This document shows, in pieces, positions 1 through 6,831 of a stretch of 7,840 nucleotides of DNA. The notes under the pieces were generated by a model, which did no database searches, was not told the origin of the DNA, and saw nothing but the letters and a program-made list of their open reading frames with translations. The DNA comes from an uncultured Clostridia bacterium (GTDB lineage Bacteria > Bacillota > Clostridia > Christensenellales > UBA1242): NCBI GenBank assembly GCA_947628195.1, contig CANQZB010000042.1, forward strand, positions 1 to 7,840, written 5' to 3'. Each line of letters starts with the position of its first letter. Position 1 is the stretch's first letter. The position numbers and the translations under genes are program-made.

Positions 1-220
1 CGTTAACAAGGCGGGCTAACCTTCTGGCAATTTCAGTTTTACCAACGCCTGTTGGCCCTTTTAAAATAATGTTTTTAGGTGTTATCTCATCGCTTAACGC
101 TTTAGGAAGTTTACTTCTTCTATATCTGTTCCTTAACGCTATTGCAACGGCACGTTTTGCCTTGGATTGGCCTATTATATATTTATCCAAATTTGATACA
201 ATTTCTTTACAAGTCATCAT
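1..220 (-). CDS. hslU: HslU (ClpY) ATPase subunit of the HslUV protease, N-terminal part only
   Basis: HslU is the AAA+ unfoldase that feeds proteins into the HslV peptidase chamber in the cytoplasm. Only the first 73 residues lie in the window; the gene continues past base 1. The visible part reads like HslU throughout: the start KEIVSNLDKYIIGQ, the AKRAVAIALRNRYRR stretch, TPKNI, and a Walker A loop GPTGVGKT at residues 55-62 followed by EIARRLARL. Two consecutive ATG codons open the gene. I chose the first (base 220) because GAGG at bases 229-232 lies 8 bases upstream of it. That ribosome binding site sits inside the end of hslV, whose stop codon is only 3 bases before the start, so the two subunits are probably translated as a coupled pair. 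Family assignment is secure; completeness cannot be judged. Confidence 0.96.
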   Translation of the reverse strand, partial: MMTCKEIVSNLDKYIIGQSKAKRAVAIALRNRYRRSKLPKALSDEITPKNIILKGPTGVGKTEIARRLARLVN

Positions 221-223
221 AAA

Positions 224-757
224 TTACACCTCTTCTATAACGAAATTATTATTTGTAAACACACAAATTTCGCTTGCTATTTCCATTGATTTTATTGCAA
301 TTTCTCGCGCAGATAAATTAGTATTTTTTATTAACGCTTTAGCGGAAGCCAATGCGTAATTGCCACCACTGCCTATGGCGCAAATGCCATCGTCAGGTTC
401 AATTACATCGCCCATGCAAGTTAAAATTAAAAGCGTATCTTTATCTGCCACAATCATAAGAGCTTGCGCATTATTATGCCCAGCGGAACGAATGCTTTTT
501 GCATATTCAACTGCACTTCGCATTAAACTTCCGCTATATTTATTTAACATTTTTTCAAACTCTTCGCACATCGCAAACGCATCTGCCGTGCCACCGGCAA
601 ACCCCACAATTACTTTATCATCAAAAAGCCTGCGCACCTTGTGTGCACTGCTTTTAAATATAACGCTTTCACCCATTGTAACTTGCCCATCGCCTGCAAT
701 TACTGTTTTGCCATCCTTTTTAACTGCGACAATGGTTGTTCCTCTAAATTGTTCCAT
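224..757 (-). CDS. hslV: HslV (ClpQ) peptidase subunit of the HslUV protease
   Basis: HslV forms the two-ring proteolytic chamber that works with HslU. The 177-residue product has the family's usual length. The pair Thr7-Thr8 (in RGTTIVAV) matches the mature N-terminus of HslV, so a six-residue leader MEQFRG should be removed to expose Thr7 as the nucleophile. Other family landmarks are AGDGQVT (21-27), Lys40 before VRRLFDDKV, GFAGGTADAF (52-61), IGSGGNYA (128-135) and NLSAREIA. The leader plus Thr differs from Bacillus ClpQ, which as I recall uses an N-terminal Ser. The stretch around residues 87-100 (SIRSAGHNNAQAL) departs from the usual WRTD..LR.LEA pattern. The start at 757 is fixed by AAAGGAG (764-770), which lies 6 bases upstream and inside the end of trmFO. 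trmFO and hslU are each 3 bases away, so co-translation is likely. Confidence 0.97.
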   Translation of the reverse strand: MEQFRGTTIVAVKKDGKTVIAGDGQVTMGESVIFKSSAHKVRRLFDDKVIVGFAGGTADAFAMCEEFEKMLNKYSGSLMRSAVEYAKSIRSAGHNNAQALMIVADKDTLLILTCMGDVIEPDDGICAIGSGGNYALASAKALIKNTNLSAREIAIKSMEIASEICVFTNNNFVIEEV

Positions 758-760
758 AAT

Positions 761-2065
761 TTACTCCTTTATTTGTTTTAATGTTTGATTGATGCTTTCT
801 AGCGAACGCAAACGAAATTTTTTATAGCGCAACTGCTTGTCCCTTTCTTGAATTGGGTTAAGAATGCCAAAATTTGCATTAATCGGCTGTACTGTTTTAG
901 GGTCGGCATTAGTTAAATAATTATAAAGCCCACCTATAATAGTGTCCGCTGAAAAGGAAATTAGACTTTCATTTTTCAAGGTGCGTAGCACATTAATAGC
1001 ACAATACAATCCGCTTGCAATGCTCTCCACGTAACCTTCCACCCCACTTAATTGCCCAGCAATAAATATTTTATTGTCAACTTTCAACCTAGAATATTTA
1101 TCTAAGCATTTTGGAAAGTTAATAAAATTGTTTGTGTGCATTACGCCATAACGCAAGAATTCGGCGTTTTCTAGCCCTGGAATAAGCCTAAAAACGCGCT
1201 TTTGTTCACCAAAGGTAAGATTTGTTTGAAAACCTACCATGTTATACATTGTAGCATATTTATTTTCTTTTCTCAACTGAACAACGGCATATGGCTTATT
1301 ATTTTTATGTGGATTTATTAAACCAACCGGTTTTAAGGGTCCAAATCTAATGGCATCTACGCCTCGGCTTGCTAAAATTTCAATAGGCATACAACTTTCA
1401 AAAATATTTTTCTTTTCAAAATTGTGAAGTTCCACGATTTTCGCGTTTATAAGTTCATTATAAAATTTGAGGTATTCGTCTTTATCCATTGGGCAATTAA
1501 TATAATCATTTTCGCCTTTATTATATCTACTGCCCTCAAAGGCAACATCCATATTTATGCTTTCTGCATCCAATATGGGTGAGGCCGCATCGTAAAAATA
1601 TAAAAAGTCTTCCCCAATTTTTTGTTTTAGTGCCTCACACATTTTAGGTGTGGTTAAAGGCCCCGTTGCTATTACCGTGATGGAATTTTTATCAAATTCG
1701 TCAACATCCTTGCAGTGCAGAATTATATTCTTATTTTGTTTGATTTGCTGGGTTACGCTTGCTGAAAAGGCATCTCTATCCACCGCCAAAGCCTGACCGG
1801 CAGGCACCCTATTTTCATACGCTGTTTTTAATAAAGCACTGCCTAATAGTGTAAGTTCTTGCTTAAATACCCCAGATGCAGTGTTTTCATCATCACTCTT
1901 AAGCGAATTACTGCAAACTATTTCGGCGTAATTTTCGCTGTGGTGTGCGGGCGTAAATTGTTTGCCTTTAATATCATAAAGGTTAACCTTTATTCCATGA
2001 TTTGCTAAATACAAGGCGCATTCACTTCCTGCCAAACCCGCACCTATGATATTAACGTTCAACAT
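761..2065 (-). CDS. trmFO: TrmFO, folate- and FAD-dependent tRNA (uracil-54-C5)-methyltransferase
   Basis: TrmFO makes m5U54 in the T-loop of tRNAs, taking the methylene carbon from 5,10-methylenetetrahydrofolate and electrons through FAD. It is the Gram-positive alternative to SAM-dependent TrmA. Starting at base 2065 the product is 434 residues, the usual size. Residues 1-14 (MLNVNIIGAGLAGS) are the FAD dinucleotide-binding fold. TPAHH (38-42), CSNSLK with Cys51, Cys225 in FESCMPIE, and GQLSGVEGYVES (337-348) are family signatures. Cys51 and Cys225 correspond to the two conserved cysteines implicated in catalysis in the B. subtilis enzyme. The frame stays open 24 codons further upstream, but that part is inside topA and resembles nothing in TrmFO. 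The start at 2065 places the FAD motif right at the N-terminus, as in the family, and has a ribosome binding site. The gene overlaps topA by 14 bases. Confidence 0.96.
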   Translation of the reverse strand: MLNVNIIGAGLAGSECALYLANHGIKVNLYDIKGKQFTPAHHSENYAEIVCSNSLKSDDENTASGVFKQELTLLGSALLKTAYENRVPAGQALAVDRDAFSASVTQQIKQNKNIILHCKDVDEFDKNSITVIATGPLTTPKMCEALKQKIGEDFLYFYDAASPILDAESINMDVAFEGSRYNKGENDYINCPMDKDEYLKFYNELINAKIVELHNFEKKNIFESCMPIEILASRGVDAIRFGPLKPVGLINPHKNNKPYAVVQLRKENKYATMYNMVGFQTNLTFGEQKRVFRLIPGLENAEFLRYGVMHTNNFINFPKCLDKYSRLKVDNKIFIAGQLSGVEGYVESIASGLYCAINVLRTLKNESLISFSADTIIGGLYNYLTNADPKTVQPINANFGILNPIQERDKQLRYKKFRLRSLESINQTLKQIKE

Positions 2066-4121
2066 AGTTACAACCCTTATTTTCGCACAATATTGTTTGT
2101 TTGTTAGAACTAAATTTTTTAAATAAATTTGCGCCACATTTAGGGCAAGGTTTATTTAAAGGAAGGTCCCAAGAAACATAATCGCATTTTGGATAATTGT
2201 TGCACCCAAAAAACAGTTTGCCGTGTTTGCTATGTTTGGCACTTACTACCCCTCCGCATTTTGGGCAAATGCCAGTTTCTGTTATTTGAGAATTTGCTAA
2301 ATTTTTTGTATTTTTACATTTTGGGAAATTTGAACAAGCCAAAAATCTGCCAAATTTGCCATCTCTATAAACCATTATTGCGCCACATTTTTCACATTTT
2401 ATATCGCTAGGCTCGGGCGCTGTTTTTTCAACATTTATGCCAGATTGCTTGCTGGCATAGTCCAACTGCTTTGCAAAATCTAGATAAAATCTATCTACAA
2501 TATCTTGCCATTTTGTTTTGCCCAATTCAACATCGTCTAGTTCTTTTTCCATATCGGCTGTAAATTTTATATCCATAGCCTGTTTGAAATATTCTTCTAG
2601 ATATTCAGTAACTTGCACGCCAAGTTCGGTTGGCACAAGATAATTTTTTTCTGTTTTAATGTATTCCCTATTAAACAAGGTTGTTATTGTGTTTGCATAT
2701 GTTGACGGGCGACCAATGCCTTGAATTTCCATTTCGTGAGTTAATGTTCCGGTGTTAAACCTTACAGGCGGTTTTGTAAATTTCTGTTCGGTTTTTATTT
2801 TGTTTTTTGTTACAATTTCGCCCTCAGCTAACGAAGGTATGTTTATTCCACCCTTTTCATCCTCTTGAGGTTTAATTAGTTTTGTAAAACCATCGAAAAT
2901 AAGGGCTTTGCCACTTGCACGGAACTTATAATCTTCTGCCAAAATATCAACAGTAAGGCTATCATACTGTGCCCAACTCATCTGGCTGGCAACAAATCTA
3001 TTAAAAATTAAAGTGTAAAGTTTTAAATATTGCTCATCAATTTTATCCTTTAAATATTCAGGAGTGTATTTAAGATTGATTGGCCTAATTGCTTCGTGCG
3101 CATCTTGTGCGCCTTGTTTTGCAGTAAACTCATTAAATTTGCCAGGATGATATTCTTTGCCGAAATTTTCTAAAATATAATCTCTTGCCATAAATTGTGC
3201 ATCTGTGCTTACACGGGTACTATCTGTACGTATATAGGTTACAAGAGCGGTTTTGCCTTCCCCTTTTATCATAACGCCTTCATATAAAGATTGCGCCGTT
3301 TTGGTGTAGGTTGGCAAGGTCATTTTAAGTTTTGATGTGGCATCTTGTTGCAAGCTACTTGTAATATAAGGTGCTGGCGGTTTAGAATAGGCAACCTGCC
3401 TTTTAACAATTCCAACTTTGTATTCAGCCGGTTCTATAATTTTTAAAATTTCATCTACTTGCTCTTTATTTTTTATATCAAGTTTTTTATCTTTAAATTG
3501 AATAAGATCTGCTTTAAATTTTTGTTTATCCTTACTAAGTTCTGCAGAAATATTCCAATATTCTTCAGGAACGAAATTTTTAATTGCTTTTTCCCTATCC
3601 ACAATTAGTTTAAGAGTAACCGATTGCACACGTCCGGCAGAAAGTTTGCCGTGAATTTTTTTTGAAAGAAGTGGGCTTAATTTGTAGCCCATAATTCTAT
3701 CCAAAACACGCCTGCCTTGTTGAGCGTTAACTAAATCGTAATTTATAGGCTGTGGATTTGCAATGCTAGCGTTTACAACATTTTTGCTTATTTCGTTAAA
3801 TGCAGTGCGCACTTTTGCATCTTTTTCCAACCCCAAAATTGTTGCCAAATGCCAAGCTATTGCCTCACCTTCACGGTCCGGATCGCTTGCTAGATATATC
3901 GCATCTGCCTTTTCTGCCAATTTTTTTAACTGCTCTACCGTCGCTTTTTTGTTGGGTATTATTTCGTAAGTTGGTTCGTAATTATTATTTAAATCAATTG
4001 CAAAACTGTTTGCTGGAAGATCACGAACATGGCCTTTTGTTGCAAAAACAACATATTCTGGCCCTAAATATTTTTTAATTGATTCTAGTTTACCTGGTCC
4101 TTCTATAAATACAAGTTTCAT
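2052..4121 (-). CDS. topA: DNA topoisomerase I (type IA)
   Basis: TopA relaxes negative supercoils by cutting one strand through a covalent tyrosine link, balancing gyrase. The 689-residue product has the full family layout. A Toprim domain spans about 1-140, with the acidic triad D80-x-D82-x-E84 in SDPDREGEAIAWH; KGHVRDLP is at 29-36 and GRVQSV at 163-168. The active-site Tyr297 sits in TYIRTDSTR, then QDAHEAIRP (339-347) and GIGRPSTYA (468-476). Three C-terminal zinc ribbons follow: Cys576/579/596/602, Cys619/622/640/646 and Cys659/662/679/684. The first motif is unusual: most bacterial enzymes have VESPAKAKTI, while this one reads IEGPGKLESI. The catalytic Glu (E7) and Lys (K11) are kept, but both small residues have become Gly. 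An AAGGA ribosome binding site lies just upstream, overlapping the end of dprA, with a 10-base gap between the genes. The 3' end overlaps trmFO. Confidence 0.98.
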   Translation of the reverse strand: MKLVFIEGPGKLESIKKYLGPEYVVFATKGHVRDLPANSFAIDLNNNYEPTYEIIPNKKATVEQLKKLAEKADAIYLASDPDREGEAIAWHLATILGLEKDAKVRTAFNEISKNVVNASIANPQPINYDLVNAQQGRRVLDRIMGYKLSPLLSKKIHGKLSAGRVQSVTLKLIVDREKAIKNFVPEEYWNISAELSKDKQKFKADLIQFKDKKLDIKNKEQVDEILKIIEPAEYKVGIVKRQVAYSKPPAPYITSSLQQDATSKLKMTLPTYTKTAQSLYEGVMIKGEGKTALVTYIRTDSTRVSTDAQFMARDYILENFGKEYHPGKFNEFTAKQGAQDAHEAIRPINLKYTPEYLKDKIDEQYLKLYTLIFNRFVASQMSWAQYDSLTVDILAEDYKFRASGKALIFDGFTKLIKPQEDEKGGINIPSLAEGEIVTKNKIKTEQKFTKPPVRFNTGTLTHEMEIQGIGRPSTYANTITTLFNREYIKTEKNYLVPTELGVQVTEYLEEYFKQAMDIKFTADMEKELDDVELGKTKWQDIVDRFYLDFAKQLDYASKQSGINVEKTAPEPSDIKCEKCGAIMVYRDGKFGRFLACSNFPKCKNTKNLANSQITETGICPKCGGVVSAKHSKHGKLFFGCNNYPKCDYVSWDLPLNKPCPKCGANLFKKFSSNKQTILCENKGCNYVER
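2074..2078 (-). promoter_or_regulatory. Ribosome binding site that sets the trmFO start
   Basis: AAGGG lies 8 bases upstream of the ATG at 2065, inside the last codons of topA. It is a modest Shine-Dalgarno match, but it supports the internal ATG over the longer open frame starting at 2137. Confidence 0.6.
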
Positions 4122-4131
4122 TATCAGTTCC

Positions 4132-5211
4132 TTAACTCATTATATAGCTGTTATTGGCTAATTTTGTTATTATGCCGTTCATTTCAAGTTCCAACAAAAG
4201 CGCATTTAGTTCGTTTACTGGAAGTTTAGTATAGTCTGCAATCTCTTGAAATGTCTTTTTTTCAGCCTTTATATAATCTATAATATTTTGAGCATTTAAG
4301 TCAAGTTGAACGGAAGAATTTTCAAAATTTTCTTTATTAATATGCAAAAAATCCAATATTTTATCCGGATTAATGGTAAATGCTGGCGGATATTCATCAA
4401 TTAATTTATTAACGCCAGCAGATGCAGGTGAATTAATTTTGCCAGGAACAGCAAAAATTTCTCGCCCGTAATCTATGGCATAGTTGGTTGTTATTAACGC
4501 CCCGCTTTTTTCGCCAGCCTCTGTTATTACCACACCCTTGCTTAAGCCCGCAATGATGCGGTTCCTTAATGGAAAATAATATGATTGTGCGGAAACATCG
4601 GGGCTAGTTTCGGTTATTAAAAGATTATTTTCCGCAATTTTGCGTGCCAAGCCCAAATTCATAACGGGATAGATATGATAAAGCCCGCCCGCAAGAACGG
4701 CGATTGTGTTGCCACCCTCTTCAAGCGCTGTTTTATGTGCAGTTGTGTCCACACCCACTGCCAAGCCAGATATAATGGTTATGTTATATTTAACAAGTTC
4801 TTTTACAAATTGTTTTGTGGTAACGATGCCATAATCTGTTGGTTTACGTGTGCCAACAAATGCTATTGATAAAGTGTTTAAAAGTTGCGTGTTGCCTAAA
4901 CAATACAAACATAAAGGTGGGCTATCTATTTCCTTAAGTTGTGAAGGATATTTATCATTATTAATAGTTATCATTTCAATTTTGCTTCTTTCAAAACGCT
5001 CTATTTGACTATTTAAATAGTTATCATCAAGCAAAGCGCTCATCTTTTTAAATTCTTCTTGTGTAAGCACTTCTCGAAAAGCCGGTTTTAAAAGAAAAAC
5101 CTTTTTAATGTCCAAACTGACATCAAACAAGGAAAGTAATTTAACTTTCTTTTGATAACTTAAAAAAGGAAATAAATCTAACCAAATTATGTTCTTATCT
5201 TCATTCGTCAT
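4132..5211 (-). CDS. dprA: DprA (Smf), RecA loader for incoming single-stranded DNA
   Basis: DprA binds single-stranded DNA taken up in natural transformation, shields it from nucleases and loads RecA onto it. It is also kept in many bacteria not known to be competent. The 359-residue product has three parts: a helical N-terminal region (about 1-80), the Rossmann-like DprA core (about 80-285) and a C-terminal winged-helix-like domain (about 300-359). Core motifs are YPSQLKEIDSPP (88-99), FVGTRKPTDYG with Arg122 in the conserved G-S/T-R loop, ISGLAVGVDTTAH (147-159), the FPLRNRIIAGLSKGVVITEAGEKSGAL region (213-239) and REIFAVPG (250-257). The usual GLARG/GLAKG appears here as GLAVG. The ATG overlaps the comM stop in an ATGA (5208-5211), and no Shine-Dalgarno sequence lies upstream, so translation probably depends on ribosomes finishing comM. 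topA follows after 10 bases. Confidence 0.97.
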   Translation of the reverse strand: MTNEDKNIIWLDLFPFLSYQKKVKLLSLFDVSLDIKKVFLLKPAFREVLTQEEFKKMSALLDDNYLNSQIERFERSKIEMITINNDKYPSQLKEIDSPPLCLYCLGNTQLLNTLSIAFVGTRKPTDYGIVTTKQFVKELVKYNITIISGLAVGVDTTAHKTALEEGGNTIAVLAGGLYHIYPVMNLGLARKIAENNLLITETSPDVSAQSYYFPLRNRIIAGLSKGVVITEAGEKSGALITTNYAIDYGREIFAVPGKINSPASAGVNKLIDEYPPAFTINPDKILDFLHINKENFENSSVQLDLNAQNIIDYIKAEKKTFQEIADYTKLPVNELNALLLELEMNGIITKLANNSYIMS

Positions 5212-6740
5212 ACTGTGTATTTTTTATCTAATGTTCTATATTGTATTGCTTCTAAGATGTGCTGTTTTTCTATGTTCTCTTTGCCGTCTAAATCCGCTAT
5301 TGTTCTTGCCACTTTTAAAATTCGATTATATGCGCGCGCAGACAAATTGAATTTTTTGAACGCCGTTTCAATAAGGTCGCTACTTTCTTTATCTAGCGTG
5401 CAATATTTTTTAAATTCCTTTTCATTCATTTTAGAATTTGAATAAATTCCGCTGTTTTTAAAGCGATTTAGTTGCACTTCACGGGCTTTATTAACACGCT
5501 TTTTTATTTCAGCACTAGGTTCTTCCAACTCGTAATGTGCCAAATCTTCATAATTTACGCTATCCACTTCTATGTGCAAATCTATTCTATCTAACACCGG
5601 TCCGGAAATTTTAGAAAGATATTTATGTATTGCCGTTGCGGTGCATTTACATTCATGATTAGGGCTTCCGTAATAGCCACATGGGCAAGGGTTCATACTG
5701 GCAACCAATATGAAATTGGCAGGATATTGCACTGTTAAAGCGTTACGGGCAACTGTAATATACCCATCTTCCATTGGTTGGCGCAGAGTTTCTATTGTGT
5801 TGCGGTTATATTCTGGCAATTCATCTAAAAAAAGTACGCCATTATGTGCAAGGCTTATTTCACCCGGCTTAGCTTTTAACCCGCCACCAGTTAACGCAAT
5901 TAATGTGGCAGTGTGATGCGGACTTCTAAACGGACGCTCTACAACAATGCCTCTTTTGGCATCTAGCACACCTGCAACGCTATGAATTTTGGTTACTTCA
6001 AGGCTTTCTTCAAAGGTTAGATCTGGCAAAATTGAAGGGAAGCATTTTGCAAGCATAGTTTTACCCGCCCCAGGAGGACCAATTAACAAAATGTTATGCC
6101 CGCCCGCAGCGGCAATTTCCATGGCACGTTTTGCGCTTACTTGACCTTTTACATAGGCAAAATCGTGTTTAAAGTCATGTTCCTTTAAGGCACTTTCAAA
6201 AGTTTTATTGTCATTTGGTTGAATATGGATTTCACCTTTTAAAAAACCAACCACTTCGCGCAAAGTTTGAACAGGATAAACCTCTATTTTGTCAATAAAA
6301 GCGGCTTCCATAGCATTTTCTTTTGGAATAATAAATTTATTATAGCCCATTTGTTTAGCGGAAATAAGCATAGGCAGAATGCCATTTAATTTTCTTACAT
6401 CGCCATTTAGGCTTAATTCGCCAAGCACAACAAAATCTTTTAATGATTTATTGTCAATAATTTCTTCAGATACCAAAATGCCAAGTGCAATAGGTAAATC
6501 GTACATACTGCCCTCTTTTTTTGTTGCTGCTGGCGCAAGATTTATAATTACTTTATTAATTGGATAGTTAAAAGCGCTGTTTTTTATGGCAGCTTTAACC
6601 CTACTTTTACTTTCCTTAATTGCAGTGTCTGCCAAGCCAACAACGTCATAGCCCGGCAAACCAGTGTTAATATCCAATTCTATTGTAACAGGATAACCTG
6701 TTATGCCTGTTAAACCATAAGATAAAATTTTTGCTAACAT
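5208..6740 (-). CDS. comM: ComM/YifB family AAA+ ATPase (Mg-chelatase-like)
   Basis: This is a 510-residue member of the ComM/YifB family. In Vibrio cholerae, ComM is a hexameric helicase that drives branch migration during natural transformation; in Firmicutes the role is less studied. Residues 1-170 are the Lon-protease-like N-terminal domain (GLPGYDVVGLADTAIKES, NLAPAATKKEGSMYDLPIALG). The Mg-chelatase-type ATPase follows: Walker A GPPGAGKT at 221-228, SPHHTAT at 273-279, Walker B GVLFLDELPE at 301-310, a CPC...CKC cysteine cluster (Cys352, 354, 364, 366), the likely Arg finger in PVLDRIDLH (Arg385), and a C-terminal helical domain with LSARAYNRILKVARTIADL. The MLAKILSYGL start matches relatives, and no earlier start is plausible because the promoter abuts it. 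There is no ribosome binding site: the predicted transcript begins at the ATG. It is the first gene of the six-gene run and is followed by dprA, as in many Firmicutes. Confidence 0.96.
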   Translation of the reverse strand: MLAKILSYGLTGITGYPVTIELDINTGLPGYDVVGLADTAIKESKSRVKAAIKNSAFNYPINKVIINLAPAATKKEGSMYDLPIALGILVSEEIIDNKSLKDFVVLGELSLNGDVRKLNGILPMLISAKQMGYNKFIIPKENAMEAAFIDKIEVYPVQTLREVVGFLKGEIHIQPNDNKTFESALKEHDFKHDFAYVKGQVSAKRAMEIAAAGGHNILLIGPPGAGKTMLAKCFPSILPDLTFEESLEVTKIHSVAGVLDAKRGIVVERPFRSPHHTATLIALTGGGLKAKPGEISLAHNGVLFLDELPEYNRNTIETLRQPMEDGYITVARNALTVQYPANFILVASMNPCPCGYYGSPNHECKCTATAIHKYLSKISGPVLDRIDLHIEVDSVNYEDLAHYELEEPSAEIKKRVNKAREVQLNRFKNSGIYSNSKMNEKEFKKYCTLDKESSDLIETAFKKFNLSARAYNRILKVARTIADLDGKENIEKQHILEAIQYRTLDKKYTV

Positions 6741-6746
6741 ATTTTT

Positions 6747-6775
6747 ATTTTACAAATTTTGCCAAAACCTGTCAA
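6747..6775 (-). promoter_or_regulatory. Promoter of the comM-dprA-topA-trmFO-hslVU run, predicted leaderless
   Basis: Read on the minus strand, a perfect -35 box TTGACA (6770-6775) is followed by a 17-base spacer and the -10 box TAAAAT (6747-6752), five of six matches to TATAAT. Only six bases (AAAAAT) separate the -10 box from the comM ATG, so the expected first transcribed base, seven after the -10 box, is the A of the start codon. This agrees with the lack of any Shine-Dalgarno sequence before comM. A terminator lies upstream, so this is probably the main promoter of the operon. Confidence 0.82.
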
Positions 6776-6783
6776 CTAATTAT

Positions 6784-6797
6784 CGAACAAATGTTTG
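6784..6797. promoter_or_regulatory. Candidate LexA operator (SOS box, Gram-positive type)
   Basis: The plus strand reads CGAACAAATGTTTG. The B. subtilis LexA consensus is CGAACRNRYGTTYC; every position fits except the last (G instead of C), and natural B. subtilis operators also end in TTTG. The site is nearly symmetric: an 18-base inverted repeat (6782-6799, eight-base arms with one G-T mismatch) surrounds it. It lies 8 bases upstream of the -35 box of the comM promoter, about 44-57 bases before the predicted transcription start, and downstream of the preceding terminator. A position just upstream of the -35 is less typical than overlap with the promoter, so repression is likely but not certain. 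Confidence 0.6.
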
Positions 6798-6806
6798 ATT
6801 TGCGTT

Positions 6807-6831
6807 AAAAAAGTGGCGTTTTGCCACTTTT
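6807..6831 (-). terminator. Terminator of the unrecognised gene, probably two-way
   Basis: The arms AAAAGTGGC (6809-6817) and GCCACTTTT (6823-6831) are perfect nine-base complements around a five-base loop (6818-6822). On the minus strand the hairpin is followed by a T-run (six T, partly within the stem) and starts inside the TAA stop codon of the upstream gene. The plus strand also reads stem then TTTT, so it could work in both directions. It separates this gene from the comM operon. Confidence 0.88.

Noticed and set aside
69..359. Plus-strand open frame of 96 codons, apparently membrane-like
   Set aside because: It is the antisense of hslU and hslV, has no supporting ribosome binding site or promoter, and resembles nothing known.
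360..788. Plus-strand open frame of 142 codons
   Set aside because: It lies fully antisense to hslV and the end of trmFO; the minus-strand reading is a clear conserved enzyme.
1793..1809. GC-rich inverted repeat (GCCTG...CAGGC)
   Set aside because: It falls inside the conserved VPAGQAL segment of trmFO, has no T-run, and is explained by coding sequence.
2066..2137. 24-codon N-terminal extension of trmFO
   Set aside because: These codons lie within the zinc-ribbon end of topA, have no similarity to TrmFO, and would push the FAD motif away from the N-terminus.
3763..4078. Two overlapping plus-strand open frames
   Set aside because: Both are antisense shadows of the topA Toprim domain.
6741..6829. 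Possible leader peptide or riboswitch before comM
   Set aside because: The promoter abuts the comM ATG, leaving no transcribed leader; the only hairpin belongs to the upstream terminator.
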